The notes under the pieces are model-generated. The model was not told the origin of the DNA and ran no database searches. It saw only the letters and a program-made list of their open reading frames with translations. A stretch of 64,000 nt of DNA from Methylobacterium sp. 17Sr1-1 (lineage in GTDB: Bacteria > Pseudomonadota > Alphaproteobacteria > Rhizobiales > Beijerinckiaceae), in the NCBI RefSeq assembly GCF_003173775.1, contig NZ_CP029552.1:1869001-1933000 (forward strand), in the 5' to 3' direction. The stretch's first letter is position 1. Each line of letters opens with the position of its first letter. The translations under genes were made by a program, and so were the position numbers. Shown one piece after another: positions 45,409-54,942 of the stretch.

Positions 45409-46394
45409 GCGCGCCTCCCGAGCTTCGCGGCGAGCCCCGCGAGGCCGCCGCGGGAGAGCAGCACCACCGCGACCAGCATCAGCCCGAGGCCGAGGCGCCA
45501 ATGGTCGGAGTAATGCGCCAGCACCTCTTCCAGCGCGATCAGCGCGGCGGCGCCCGCCACCGGGCCGATCAGCGTGCCCATGCCACCGAGCACCACCATG
45601 ACGATCAACTCGCCCGAGCGCTGCCAGCTCATGTAGGCCGGCGAGACGAACTCGGCCTGGTTGGCGAGGAGCACCCCGGCGAGGCCCGCGATGGCCCCGG
45701 CGATGACGTAGGCGGTGAGCCGGTAGGGCAGGGGCGAGAAGCCGATCGCCTGCATCCGCACCGCGTTGTCGCGGCTGCCGCGCAGGACCCGGCCGAAGCG
45801 CGAGGCGACGACCCGGCGCAAGGCCAGGAGCGCCACCGCCAGCATCGCCAGCACGCAATAGAACAAGGCCGGATCGCCCGCGATCAGCCGCATCCCGAAC
45901 AGGGTCGAGCGGCCCGACAGCGGCAGCCCGTCGTCGCCGCCGTAAGCGGCGAGCGACACCATGAAGAAATACGCCATCTGCCCGAAGGCCAGCGTGATCA
46001 TGATGAAGTAGACGCCCCGGGTGCGAAGCGAGATCGCCCCGGTGACGAGGGCGAAGAGCGCGCAAACACCGGCCGCCACCGGCGCCTGGATCGCGAGGTC
46101 GCGGATGCCGTGGGCGTCGAGGATCCCGACGGCGTAGGCGCCGAGCCCGATGAAGGCGGCGTGGCCGAACGACACCATCGCGCCGTAGCCCAGCACGAGG
46201 TCGAGGGAGAGGGCGGCGAGCCCGAAGATCATCATCCGGGTCGCGGTGACGACCAGGAAGGGCAGGCCTGCCGCTTCCGCCGCGACCGGCAGGGCGGCGA
46301 GCGCCGCCAGGACCAGCGCGGCGAGCGCGGTGCCCGGAAGGGCGGCCCGGCGCCGGGGCGGCTCGGCGGTCACGCGGGCGACGAGCGTCGTCAT
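45405..46394 (-). CDS. livM: branched-chain amino acid type ABC transporter permease LivM
   Basis: A 329-residue permease of about ten TM helices with ALSLDLVLGYGAMVSFGHAAFIGLGAY and the cytoplasmic EAA-like loop RVLRGSRDNAVRMQAIGF typical of LivM. ATGA overlap with livH upstream. In this cluster the transporter probably brings in an aromatic carboxylate rather than leucine; related HAAT systems for aromatic acids are known. Confidence 0.93.
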   Translation of the reverse strand: MTTLVARVTAEPPRRRAALPGTALAALVLAALAALPVAAEAAGLPFLVVTATRMMIFGLAALSLDLVLGYGAMVSFGHAAFIGLGAYAVGILDAHGIRDLAIQAPVAAGVCALFALVTGAISLRTRGVYFIMITLAFGQMAYFFMVSLAAYGGDDGLPLSGRSTLFGMRLIAGDPALFYCVLAMLAVALLALRRVVASRFGRVLRGSRDNAVRMQAIGFSPLPYRLTAYVIAGAIAGLAGVLLANQAEFVSPAYMSWQRSGELIVMVVLGGMGTLIGPVAGAAALIALEEVLAHYSDHWRLGLGLMLVAVVLLSRGGLAGLAAKLGRRA

Positions 46395-47314
46395 CGGGAC
46401 CCCCGCGCCGGAAACAGGCCGGAGGGCCGGAAGAACAGCACGGCGGCCATCAGGATGTAGATCAGCATCGGGGCGAGCGTCCGCCCGGTCTGCGAGGCGG
46501 AGGAGGCGTCCATCACGCTGCGCAGCAGGATCGGCCCGAAGGTGCGGCCGAGCTGGTCGGCGAGGCCGACGAGGAGGCCGGCGACGAAGGCGCCCCGCAC
46601 CGAGCCGACGCCGCCGATGACGATGACCACGAAGGTGAGGATCAGCACCGAATCGCCCATGCCGGGATCGACCGAGAGGATCGGCGCCACCATCGCGCCG
46701 GCGAAGCCCGCCAGCATCGCCCCGAGCCCGAACACGACCAGGAACAGCCGCCGGATGTCGATTCCGAGCGCCGCCACCATCGGGCCGTTGCTGGCCCCGG
46801 CGCGCAGCCGCATGCCGAGCCTCGTGTGGTTGACGAGGAGGTGGAGGCCGAGAGCCGTGGCGAGGCCGGCGGCGATGATCGCGACTCGGTAGAGCGGGTA
46901 ATGCAGGGTGCCGACGAGCCGGATCGAGCCCGACAGGGCGTCCGGCACCGGCACGCTCATGGGTGCTGCGCCCCAGACGATGCGCACGCCCTCGTTGAGG
47001 ATCAGGATCAGCCCGAAGGTGGCGAGCACCTGGTCGAGGTGGTCGCGCCCGTAGAGGTGGCGCACCACCAGGAACTCGAGGGCGAGGCCGAAGACGAGCG
47101 TCGCCGGAAGCGCCAGGAGCAGGCCGAGGCCGAAGCTGCCGGTGGCGGCGGTGAGCGTCGCGGCCAGGTACGCGCCGATCATGTAGAGCGCGCCGTGGGC
47201 GAGGTTGATGAGGTCCATCACCCCGAAGATCAAGGTCAGGCCCGCCGCCACCAGGAACAGCAGGATGCCGAGCTGGACGCCGTTCAGCGCCTGGATCAGG
47301 AACAGGTTGAGCAT
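46391..47314 (-). CDS. livH: branched-chain amino acid type ABC transporter permease LivH
   Basis: A 307-residue permease: LFLIQALNGVQLGILLFLVAAGLTLIFGVMDLINLAHGAL (the LivH opening), MRLRAGASNGPMVAALGIDIRRLF (coupling loop) and GGVGSVRGAFVAGLLVGL. First gene of the livHMGF set on the minus strand. A 500-base repeat-rich gap separates it from the binding-protein gene upstream. Confidence 0.93.
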   Translation of the reverse strand: MLNLFLIQALNGVQLGILLFLVAAGLTLIFGVMDLINLAHGALYMIGAYLAATLTAATGSFGLGLLLALPATLVFGLALEFLVVRHLYGRDHLDQVLATFGLILILNEGVRIVWGAAPMSVPVPDALSGSIRLVGTLHYPLYRVAIIAAGLATALGLHLLVNHTRLGMRLRAGASNGPMVAALGIDIRRLFLVVFGLGAMLAGFAGAMVAPILSVDPGMGDSVLILTFVVIVIGGVGSVRGAFVAGLLVGLADQLGRTFGPILLRSVMDASSASQTGRTLAPMLIYILMAAVLFFRPSGLFPARGSR

Positions 47315-47409
47315 GGCGCGACTTGCGGCTGAGAGGTTTGCCCTGCGGCGGCTGCCGTACTCCGTGTCATCCCGCTGAGCTGTCCGGGTGAAGGATGAGT
47401 CTCGGTTGT

Positions 47410-47603
47410 CCCCTCTCCCCGCGGGCGGGGAGAGGACTTCATCGACCTTGTCGTCGATGAAGTGAGCGCAGGCGAAGCCGGAGCGAGGGTGAGGGGGTGT
47501 TTCCGGAGGAGTCTCACTCGTTGAGACCCCCTCACCCTCGCCCTGCGGGCTCGCTGCGCTCCCTGAACGGGAGCACAGCCCTCTCCCCGCCCGCGGGGAG
47601 AGG
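47410..47603. repeat. compound REP-like palindrome (CTCTCCCCGC family), second copy
   Basis: CCCCTCTCCCCGCGGGCGGGGAGAGG and CCCTCTCCCCGCCCGCGGGGAGAGG bracket GGTGAGGGGGTGTTTCCGG and its complement CCCCCTCACC. Same layout as 41988-42190. It lies between livH and the binding-protein gene. Confidence 0.85.
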
Positions 47604-47640
47604 AGAGACCTGCGCCCCTCTCTTTTCCAAGGCAGCTCCA

Positions 47641-47781
47641 CGTCATCCCGGGGCCGCGCAGCGGAACCCGGCATCCATATCCGCCGAGGCGGCAAGCAAA
47701 GGTGGAACGGTTCCGTTTCATCCGGCACCCTCGGCGGTTATGGATCCCGATTTCTCGCCTCCGGCGAGTCCCGGGATGACG
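47641..47781. repeat. repeat with CGTCATCCCGGG terminal inverted repeats
   Basis: CGTCATCCCGGG near 47641 and CCCGGGATGACG ending near 47780 are inverted ends. Inner arms ATCCATATCCGCCGAGG and CCTCGGCGGTTATGGAT also pair. The core GGGCCGCGCAGCGGA is shared with elements at 13.6 and 58.0 kb. It directly follows the stop of the binding-protein gene and could end its transcript. Confidence 0.8.
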
Positions 47782-47814
47782 AAGTGGGTGAGATGTCCCT
47801 GGAGGGAAATATTC

Positions 47815-48999
47815 TTACTTCATCTTGCACTCGGCCGCGTAATTATCCTGATAATTCGAAAAAATCTTCTCCGCGATCTGGGTCTCGTACTTGCCGTCCG
47901 GGCGCTTGGCGGCCTTGACGAGGTAGAAGTCCTGGATCGGGTAGTGGTTGTTGCCGATCTTGAAGTTGCCGCGCAGGGACTGGAACTCGGCGGCTTTGAG
48001 GCCGGCGCGCAAGCCGTCCTTGTCCTTCAGGTCGCCCTTGGTGCGCTTGATCGCGGCGTCGATCATCAGGGCGGCGTCGTAGGCCTGCATGGCGTAGGTG
48101 CCCGGCACGCTGCCGTACTTCTTCTCGTAGGCGGCGACGAAGGCCTTGGATTGCGGGTTGTCGAGATCCGGCGCCCAGTTGGCGCCGCCGAAGTAGCCGA
48201 CCGCCGCGTCCTTCTGCGCCGGCAGGGTGCTCTCGTCGACCGTGAAGGCGGAGAGGAACGGGATGGTGCTCAGGCCCGCCTGGCGGTACTGCCGCACCAG
48301 GTTGACGCCCATGCCGCCGGGCATGAAGGCGAACACCGCATCGGGCTGCGCCGCCGAGATCTGGGCGAGCTCGGCCGAGAAATCGAGCTGGCCGAGCGGC
48401 GTGAACATCTCGTTCGCCACCTCGCCCTTGTAGGAATGCTTGAAGCCGGCGAGCGAATCCTTCCCGGCCTGGTAGTTCGGCGCCAGCAGGACGAGGCGCT
48501 TGTAGCCCTTGTTCTGGGCGTACTTGCCCAGCACCTCGTGGACCTGGTCGTTCTGGTAGGAGGAGACGAACAGGTTCGGGTTGCACTCCGCCCCGGCATA
48601 GTTCGAGGTGCCGGCATTGGGCGAGATCAGGAAGGCGCCGCCCTCGGTCACCGGGCGCACCACCGCGCGCAGCACGTTGGAGAAGGTCGGCCCGACGACG
48701 AAGTCGACCCGGTCGCGCTTCACCAGTTCCCGCGCCTTGTTGGTGGCCACGTCGGGTTTCAACTCGTCGTCGACCGTCACCACCTCGGTCTCCAGGCCGC
48801 CGAGCTTCTTGCCCAGGGTGTCGAGGGCCAGCAGGAAGCCGTCGCGGCCCTGCTCGCCCAAGACCGCCGAGGGGCCGGACAGCGTGAACATCAGCCCGAC
48901 CCGGACCTTCTCCGCGCCTTGCGCCGCGGCGGGGCCGGCCAGCAGCGTGGCGCCCAAGAGCGCGGTCGCGAGGCGGCTGGCGTTCCGGATCGGATTCAT
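47815..48999 (-). CDS. ABC transporter substrate-binding protein of the aromatic cluster (HAAT type)
   Basis: A 394-residue binding protein. Signal peptide about 1-26 (MNPIRNASRLATALLGATLL, cleavage after GPAAA), then VRVGLMFTLSGPSAVLGEQGRDG and a Peripla_BP_6 fold through to AECKMK. Its position next to livHMGF and opposite the aryl-CoA monooxygenase suggests it binds the aromatic growth substrate, such as anthranilate, salicylate or benzoate. Divergent from the monooxygenase gene across 388 bases. Confidence 0.92.
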   Translation of the reverse strand: MNPIRNASRLATALLGATLLAGPAAAQGAEKVRVGLMFTLSGPSAVLGEQGRDGFLLALDTLGKKLGGLETEVVTVDDELKPDVATNKARELVKRDRVDFVVGPTFSNVLRAVVRPVTEGGAFLISPNAGTSNYAGAECNPNLFVSSYQNDQVHEVLGKYAQNKGYKRLVLLAPNYQAGKDSLAGFKHSYKGEVANEMFTPLGQLDFSAELAQISAAQPDAVFAFMPGGMGVNLVRQYRQAGLSTIPFLSAFTVDESTLPAQKDAAVGYFGGANWAPDLDNPQSKAFVAAYEKKYGSVPGTYAMQAYDAALMIDAAIKRTKGDLKDKDGLRAGLKAAEFQSLRGNFKIGNNHYPIQDFYLVKAAKRPDGKYETQIAEKIFSNYQDNYAAECKMK

Positions 49000-49387
49000 C
49001 CCGTGTGTCCCCTGATCTGTCGAGAGCATCGACGGCACTTGTCCGGCGTGATGCGGCCGAAGTCGAGTCGGCGCGTGGGACGAGGGCGGCGCTCTTTCGT
49101 CGGATCCCGCCTCGCCGCACGGGGAATACTTTACGCATGAAATATCGTCTGGCAACCGTGCCTGGCGACTTTTTCGCCCTGCCGCATCACTGTGCAGTGC
49201 AGCGAGCAGAATGCTGAAAAACAAGCCTTTTTGCTTGGTGCATCGCAGCATCATCGCGGTGCGGCGGGACCGGAGACCGGAACCCGGCCGGGCCTGCCGC
49301 GATCCATCATGCCCCCTCTTGCGCCGGGATGTTTCAAGGTTAAAGTTTCTCGGCCGGCGCGCCCGCCGTCACGAACAGGAGCCTTCC
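49000..49387. other. divergent promoter region between binding protein and aryl-CoA monooxygenase
   Basis: No gene is seen. Less GC-rich than the flanks. It holds the palindrome CACTG-TG-CAGTG at 49189-49200, the small hairpin CAAGC-cttttt-GCTTG near 49222, and the candidate MarR operator at 49327. Both divergent promoters of the aromatic cluster must lie here. Confidence 0.6.
49327..49345. promoter_or_regulatory. candidate MarR operator before the aryl-CoA monooxygenase gene
   Basis: GGATGTTTCAAGGTTAAAG, 43 bases before the ATG at 49388 and matching the site before the SDR gene at 17 of 19 positions. Chance recurrence of a 19-base AT-containing word in front of two genes of one cluster is unlikely in DNA of this composition. 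Confidence 0.6.
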
Positions 49388-51766
49388 ATGACTGGCCCGA
49401 TGCGCGTCACGGTGATCGGCGGCGGACCCGGCGGGCTCTACTGCGCGCTCCTCACCAAGAAGCGCCGGCCCGAGTGGCGGGTGGAGGTCTACGAGCAGAA
49501 CCGGGCCGACGACACGTTCGGCTTCGGCGTGGTGTTCTCGGACGAGACCCTGCACGAGTTCCTGTCGCGCGATTCGCGCTCCTTCTCCCGCATCCGCGAC
49601 GCCTTCTCGTACTGGGACGATGTCGCGATCCACAAGCAGGGCCGCGCGATGCGCTGCGCCGGCAACGGCTTTGCCGGGGTGAGCCGGATGCGCCTGCTGC
49701 AGATCCTCCAGGAGCGCTGCCGCGAGGAGGGCGTGGAGCTGCATTTCGGCGAGAGCATCCCGCCGGACCAGCTCTCGACGCGTTTCCCCGATTCCGACGT
49801 GATCGTCGCCTGCGACGGCATCAACTCGCGCATCCGCGAACATTTTCGCGAGGCCTTCCAGCCGGAGGTCGAGATCAAGTCCAACCGCTTCTGCTGGATG
49901 GGCTCGACCCGGCCGATGGACGAGTTCAACTACTTCTTCCGCGAGACGCCGCACGGCATCGTCTGCGCCCATACCTACCAGTACGAGCCCGGCCGCTCGA
50001 CCTGGGTGTTCGAGATGGACGAGGCCTGCTGGCAGGGCCACGGCTTCACCGAGGCCGACGAGGAAGGCTCGCGCCGGATCCTCGAACGGATGTATGCCGA
50101 GGAGTTGCAGGGCCACGGCCTGCTCCTCAACCGCTCGACCTGGCGCCGCTTCCCGCGGATCTTCTGCCACAACTGGTCGCACGACAACATCGTGCTGCTG
50201 GGCGACGCCAAGGCCTCGGCGCATTTCTCGATCGGCTCGGGCACCAAGCTCGCGATGGAATGCGCCATCGCGCTCTCCGACGCCCTGGTGACACACGCGG
50301 AGGAGGACGTGCAGGCGGCGTTTTCCGCCTATGACCGGGCGCGGCGCACGCCGTGCCAGGTGGTGCAGCACAATGCCGACGTTTCGCTCGCCTGGTTCGA
50401 GCACATGAACCGCTCCTGGGACATGGATGCGGAGCAGTTCTCGATGGTGGTGATGTGCCGGGCCAAGTCCATCACCTACGACAACCTGGTGGTGCGCGAT
50501 CCCGATTACGTGCGGGCGGTGGACGACGCGTTCTACGCCCGCCTCCACGCCGAGACCGGCGAGGATTACCGGACGAGCCGGCCGACGCCGATGTTCACGG
50601 GGCTGCGCTTGCGGGAGATGCGGATCCCGAACCGGGTCGCGATGGCGCCGATGGCGCAGTACTCGGCGGACGAGGGCGGCAACCTCACCGACTGGCACTT
50701 CGTGCACTACACCTCGCACGCGCTCGGCGGCCCGGGCCTGCTCTTCACCGAGATGACCTGCCCGTCGGCCGACGCCCGCATCACTCCGGGCTGTCCGGGG
50801 CTCTGGACCGACGCGCACGAGGCGCAATGGCGCCGCATCGTCGACTTCGTCCACGCGCACACCGACACGAAAATCGTGATGCAGCTGGGACACGCCGGCC
50901 GCAAAGGATCGACCCAGGTCGGTTGGGAGCGGATGGACCGGCCGCTGCCCGAGGGCAACTGGCCGATCGTCTCGGCCTCCCCGATCCCGTATCTCGATCG
51001 CGTGAGCCAAGTGCCGGACGCGCTCGACCGGGCCGGGATGGACCGGGTGCGCGACGACTTCGTGCGGGCCGCCGGGCGGGCGGCGCGGGCGGGCTTCGAC
51101 ATGCTGGAACTGCACTGCGCCCACGGCTACCTGATGGCCTCGTTCCTCTCGCCGCTCACCAACACCCGCACCGACGCTTACGGGGGGGCGATCGAGAACC
51201 GGCTGCGCTTCCCCCTCGAAGTGTTTTCCGCCATGCGGGCCGCTTGGCCGGCGGAGCGCCCGATGTCGGTGCGCATTTCCGCCACCGACTGGGCCGAGGG
51301 CGGCATGACCGAGGCCGACATCGTGGCGGTGGCCGAGGCCCTGCACGAGGCGGGGTGCGACCTCGTCGACGTCTCGGCCGGCCAGACCGTCGCCGACCAG
51401 CGCCCGGTCTATGGACGGATGTTCCAGGTCCAGTTCGCCGACGCGATCCGCAACCGCGGCCACAATCGCGCCCCGATGGCGGTGATGGCGGTCGGTGCGA
51501 TCACGGAAGCCGGCCAGGTCAACACCATCCTGCACACCCGCCGGGCCGATATCGTCGCGCTGGGCCGGCCCCACCTGTGGAACCCGAATTTCTGCCGCCA
51601 GGCCGCCGCCTGGTACGACGCCCGCACGCAAGCCTGGCCGAAGCAATATCTGCCGGGCCGCGACCAGGCCCACCGCGAGCTGCCGAAGGCGCGCGAGCAG
51701 GAGATTGCGCTGCGGCGCAAGGCGCGGCCGCGGCCGCACCAGCCCGGGACTGCCGCCGCCGAGTAA
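49388..51766 (+). CDS. bifunctional salicylyl-CoA 5-hydroxylase / 2-aminobenzoyl-CoA monooxygenase-reductase
   Basis: A 792-residue two-domain flavoenzyme. Residues about 1-390 are a group A FAD monooxygenase (VTVIGGGPGGLYCALLTKK, IVACDGINSRIRE, IVLLGDAKASAHFSIGSGTK). Residues about 400-770 are an Old Yellow Enzyme-type FMN reductase (GLRLREMRIPNRVAMAPMAQ, HCAHGYLMASFLSPLTNTRT, DAYGGAIENRLRFPLE). This architecture is that of 2-aminobenzoyl-CoA monooxygenase/reductase and salicylyl-CoA 5-hydroxylase, which hydroxylates the ring of a CoA-bound aromatic acid and, in the anthranilate case, reduces it. Divergent from the transporter operon; the other enzymes of the cluster fit its product. Confidence 0.94.
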   Translation: MTGPMRVTVIGGGPGGLYCALLTKKRRPEWRVEVYEQNRADDTFGFGVVFSDETLHEFLSRDSRSFSRIRDAFSYWDDVAIHKQGRAMRCAGNGFAGVSRMRLLQILQERCREEGVELHFGESIPPDQLSTRFPDSDVIVACDGINSRIREHFREAFQPEVEIKSNRFCWMGSTRPMDEFNYFFRETPHGIVCAHTYQYEPGRSTWVFEMDEACWQGHGFTEADEEGSRRILERMYAEELQGHGLLLNRSTWRRFPRIFCHNWSHDNIVLLGDAKASAHFSIGSGTKLAMECAIALSDALVTHAEEDVQAAFSAYDRARRTPCQVVQHNADVSLAWFEHMNRSWDMDAEQFSMVVMCRAKSITYDNLVVRDPDYVRAVDDAFYARLHAETGEDYRTSRPTPMFTGLRLREMRIPNRVAMAPMAQYSADEGGNLTDWHFVHYTSHALGGPGLLFTEMTCPSADARITPGCPGLWTDAHEAQWRRIVDFVHAHTDTKIVMQLGHAGRKGSTQVGWERMDRPLPEGNWPIVSASPIPYLDRVSQVPDALDRAGMDRVRDDFVRAAGRAARAGFDMLELHCAHGYLMASFLSPLTNTRTDAYGGAIENRLRFPLEVFSAMRAAWPAERPMSVRISATDWAEGGMTEADIVAVAEALHEAGCDLVDVSAGQTVADQRPVYGRMFQVQFADAIRNRGHNRAPMAVMAVGAITEAGQVNTILHTRRADIVALGRPHLWNPNFCRQAAAWYDARTQAWPKQYLPGRDQAHRELPKAREQEIALRRKARPRPHQPGTAAAE

Positions 51767-51946
51767 AGCTGCTCAAGTGCCGGGCATCCTCTGCCCAGTC
51801 GATCGCCGTCGGTGCCGATCTCGGCGATGATCTGGTGCTTCGCGCGCCAGTGACTCTTTTCTTAAGTAAGGACTAACTAAGTACCTCGTATGCATGAGGG
51901 AGCCTCGAATCCCGAGGCGCGACCATGAATGCCGGGCAGTCGCAGG

Positions 51947-53632
51947 ATGAAGTTGTCGATCAAGCATGTCCTGATCGGGACGACCATGACGCTGATGCTG
52001 TTCAGCGTGGCGCAAGGCGGCAACGGCATCTTGCGGCTGGTGACGCTGCGGGACGACGTCGTCGACATCGCCCGGACCCGGATCCCGGCCTCGAACCTGA
52101 TCAACCAGATCTACGCCGAGACCCAGGCCTACCGGATCAACCTCTACCGCTTCGTCGTGACCTCGACCGACGATGCCGCCTACGACCGCAACGAGCAGGC
52201 CCTGACCGACAGCCGCAAGGCGCTGATCGACCTCCAGGCCAAGTACGAGCCGCTGATCTCCGGGCCGGAGGAGCGGGCGACCTTCGGGCGCTTCGTCGCC
52301 CGGTGGAGCGACTACCTCGAGGGCCAGAAGATGGTGACCGGCGCGATGGCGGCCGGCGACCAGGCCACGGCGCTCGCGACGCTGACCAGCCCCCAGATGA
52401 GCGGCACCAACGCCGAGGCGACCGGCGCCCTGAAGGCGATCGTGGCGATGAATGCCGGCGCCGCCCTGGCGAGCGCCGAGCAGAGCAGCGCCAGCGCCGA
52501 CCGTGGCATCCTGGCGGCGGCGGTCATGACGGCGCTCGCCTTCGCGGCGGCGATCGGCGCGGTGATCTTCAGCCTCCTCGGCATCGCCCGCCCGATCGCC
52601 CGCATGACCGCCGCGATGGGCCGGCTGGCGGCCGGCGACGTCGCGGCGCCGATCCCCGGCGCGGCCCGGCGCGACGAGATCGGCGCCATGGCGGCCGCCG
52701 TGCAGGTGTTCAAGGACGGGCTGATCCGCGCCCGCGCCCTGGAGGAGGAGACGCGCCTCGCCCGTGCCTCCGCCGAGGAGCAGCGCCGCGCCGGCATGCG
52801 CCAGATGGCCGACGCCTTCGAGCACGCGGTCGGCGGCATCGTCGGCCAGGTCTCGGCCTCCGCGACCGAACTCCAGGCCACCGCCCAGACCATGACCGCC
52901 ACGGCGACGCAGACCGCGGCCCAGTCCACCGCCGTCGCGGCCGCCGCCGAGGAAGCCTCGTCGAATGTCGGAACCGTGGCGGCGGCCGCCGAAGAGCTCG
53001 GCGCCTCGGTGCAGGAGATCGGCCGCCAGGTCGACGGCTCGGCCCGCCTCGCCCAGGCCGCCGTCGCCGAGGCCGGCCGGACCGCCCATCAGGTCCGCGC
53101 GCTGACCGAAGCCACCGCCCGCATCGGCGACGTGGTCGGGCTGATCTCGTCGATCGCGGCCCAGACCAACCTCTTGGCGCTCAACGCCACCATCGAGGCC
53201 GCGCGCGCGGGCGCCGCGGGCCGCGGCTTCGCGGTGGTGGCGGCCGAGGTGAAGGAGTTGGCGGGCCAGACGGCACGAGCCACCGAGGAGATCACGAGCC
53301 AGATCGCGGCGATCCAGGCCTCGACGGGTCAGGCGGCGGGGGCGATCGGCCAGATCACGGCGCGGATCGAGGAGATCTCGGGCGTGGCGACCTCGATCGC
53401 CGCGGCGGTGGAGGAGCAGGGGGCGGCGACGCAGGAGATCGTGCGCAACGTGTCCCAGGCGGCGGCCGGCACCGGGGAGGTGACGGGCAACATCGCGGGC
53501 GTGGCGGGCGCGGCGGAGGAGACGGGGGCGGCGGCGAGCCAGGTGCTGGGCGCGGCCACCGAGCTGTCGCGCCAGTCCGAGCATCTCTCGGCCGAGGTGG
53601 CGCGCTTCCTCGATACGGTGCGGGCAGCCTGA
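51947..53632 (+). CDS. methyl-accepting chemotaxis protein
   Basis: A 561-residue chemoreceptor. TM1 at about 8-26, a helical 4HB-type periplasmic sensor of about 150 residues ([20 protein letters not shown]), TM2 around 190-212, HAMP, then a signalling domain with the hairpin [20 protein letters not shown] and [20 protein letters not shown]. It would signal through CheA/CheW encoded elsewhere. ATG 51947 opens on the basic MKLSIKH; an ATG 18 bases earlier is also possible. Its nearness to the aromatic cluster suggests, but does not prove, taxis to an aromatic compound. Confidence 0.93.
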   Translation: MKLSIKHVLIGTTMTLMLFSVAQGGNGILRLVTLRDDVVDIARTRIPASNLINQIYAETQAYRINLYRFVVTSTDDAAYDRNEQALTDSRKALIDLQAKYEPLISGPEERATFGRFVARWSDYLEGQKMVTGAMAAGDQATALATLTSPQMSGTNAEATGALKAIVAMNAGAALASAEQSSASADRGILAAAVMTALAFAAAIGAVIFSLLGIARPIARMTAAMGRLAAGDVAAPIPGAARRDEIGAMAAAVQVFKDGLIRARALEEETRLARASAEEQRRAGMRQMADAFEHAVGGIVGQVSASATELQATAQTMTATATQTAAQSTAVAAAAEEASSNVGTVAAAAEELGASVQEIGRQVDGSARLAQAAVAEAGRTAHQVRALTEATARIGDVVGLISSIAAQTNLLALNATIEAARAGAAGRGFAVVAAEVKELAGQTARATEEITSQIAAIQASTGQAAGAIGQITARIEEISGVATSIAAAVEEQGAATQEIVRNVSQAAAGTGEVTGNIAGVAGAAEETGAAASQVLGAATELSRQSEHLSAEVARFLDTVRAA

Positions 53633-53725
53633 GGTCCGTTCGATCGACGTCTCTGGGAGCCTGCTTGACCGGCTGCGTCGATGAATCCGGCATAACCACC
53701 AACAACTCTCCCCGGACAGCCCTGT

Positions 53726-53766
53726 GTCATCCCGGGTTCTCGCCTTGCGGCGAGCGCCGGGATGAC
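53726..53766. terminator. hairpin after chemoreceptor gene
   Basis: GTCATCCCGG and CCGGGATGAC are perfect arms 21 bases apart, with inner CTCGCC/GGCGAG pairing. It lies between the convergent chemoreceptor and hypothetical genes, so it probably works as a bidirectional terminator. The arms belong to the GTCATyCCGG repeat family. Confidence 0.6.
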
Positions 53767-53805
53767 CGGAAGAGCTTGTAGGAGCCGGTGACGTCGCACG
53801 CGGTC

Positions 53806-54117
53806 TCACGGCGGGTCGCGCTCGATCCAGGCCGGGTCCATCGCCGTCATCTCCTCGTCGAAGGGCGCCGGGCCGGGCGCCTCGCCGCGGATCAGGGTCT
53901 CGGCCTCGTCGTGGTCGACGTCGCGCATCTGCTCGGCGAGGAGCGCGAGGTAGCTCGCCGCCGCAGCCATGCCGAACAACTCGGCGAAGCGCGCATGGGC
54001 CACCGCCGTCATCGTCTCGACCACCGCCTCGGGCGGGCTGCCGGCCTCGACGGCGTTGTCGAACACCGCCCGCCAGGCGCGCGACAGGCGCTCGCGCAGC
54101 TCGAAAGTATCGTCCAC
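53806..54117 (-). CDS. hypothetical protein
   Basis: A 103-residue, acidic, mostly helical protein (LRERLSRAWRAVFDNAVEAG, AVVETMTAVAHARFAELFGM). The GTG start at 54117 has GAGAGG at good distance. No family recognised; no membrane segment. Divergent from the GST gene. Confidence 0.6.
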   Translation of the reverse strand: MDDTFELRERLSRAWRAVFDNAVEAGSPPEAVVETMTAVAHARFAELFGMAAAASYLALLAEQMRDVDHDEAETLIRGEAPGPAPFDEEMTAMDPAWIERDPP

Positions 54118-54255
54118 GGATCGGCCTCTCCGGGCCGGGAACGGCCGCGCCGGAGTATGGGCCGGCGGGCCGGCGGTTTCCAGGCGGGGAGGGGTGCCAA
54201 CCGGGCGGTCCGGTGCGATACCGCGCCGGCGGTCCTCAGCCGCAGGGAGAGCCTC

Positions 54256-54879
54256 ATGAAACTCTACGGCACCAGCCTGTCGCCCTTCGTCCGCAAGGTG
54301 CTCGTCGTCCTCGCCGAGAAGGGCATCGAGGCCAAGCACGTGCCGCTGCGCTTCCACGATCCCGACCCGCGCTTCCGCGCGACGAGCCCGTTCGGCAAGA
54401 TCCCGGCCCTGGAGGACGACGATTTCCGCCTCGCCGATTCCACGGCGATCATCCATTACCTGGAGCGCAAGCATCCGGAACCGGCGATGCTGCCGGCGGC
54501 GGCGCAGGATCTCGGCCGGGCGATCTGGTTCGACGAACTCGGCGATACCGAGCTTTTTCCGCTCCTGGTCAAGCCCTTCGTGCAGCGGGTGCTGCGGCCG
54601 AACATGATGAAGCAGCCCTGCGACGAAGCCGTGGTCGCCAAGTGCATGACCGAGGAATTGCCGCGGCCGTTCGACTATCTGGAGGGCGCGATCGACGGGC
54701 CGTTCCTCGTCGGCGGCGCGTTCAGCCTCGCCGACATCTCGGTCGTGACCGGCTTCCACAACCTGCATCTCGCCGGCGAGACGGTCGATGCCGGGCGTTG
54801 GCCGCGGCTCGCTTCCTACGTCGCGGGCATCCTGGAGCGCCCGTCGTTTCAGACGGCGATCGCGGCCCGGCAGGGTTGA
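54256..54879 (+). CDS. glutathione S-transferase family protein
   Basis: A 207-residue GST. The thioredoxin-like N-domain has LYGTSLSPFVRKVLVVLAEKG, the cis-Pro in GKIPALEDDDF and glutathione-binding ADSTAIIHYLE; the helical C-domain has FLVGGAFSLADISVVTGFHN. ATG 54256 follows CAGGGAGAG. Substrate unknown. Confidence 0.93.
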   Translation: MKLYGTSLSPFVRKVLVVLAEKGIEAKHVPLRFHDPDPRFRATSPFGKIPALEDDDFRLADSTAIIHYLERKHPEPAMLPAAAQDLGRAIWFDELGDTELFPLLVKPFVQRVLRPNMMKQPCDEAVVAKCMTEELPRPFDYLEGAIDGPFLVGGAFSLADISVVTGFHNLHLAGETVDAGRWPRLASYVAGILERPSFQTAIAARQG

Positions 54880-54942
54880 AAAAAGGCGAAACAGGGAGGG
54901 GAGGGGGCGGGCGACCGTCCCCTCTCTCAGCGCGCCGTCATC

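Noticed and set aside
49189..49200. CACTG-TG-CAGTG palindrome with TGCA words, considered as a BzdR/BoxR-type site
   Set aside because: No BzdR/BoxR-like regulator is encoded in the window and the word is short; the MarR-type motif is better supported.
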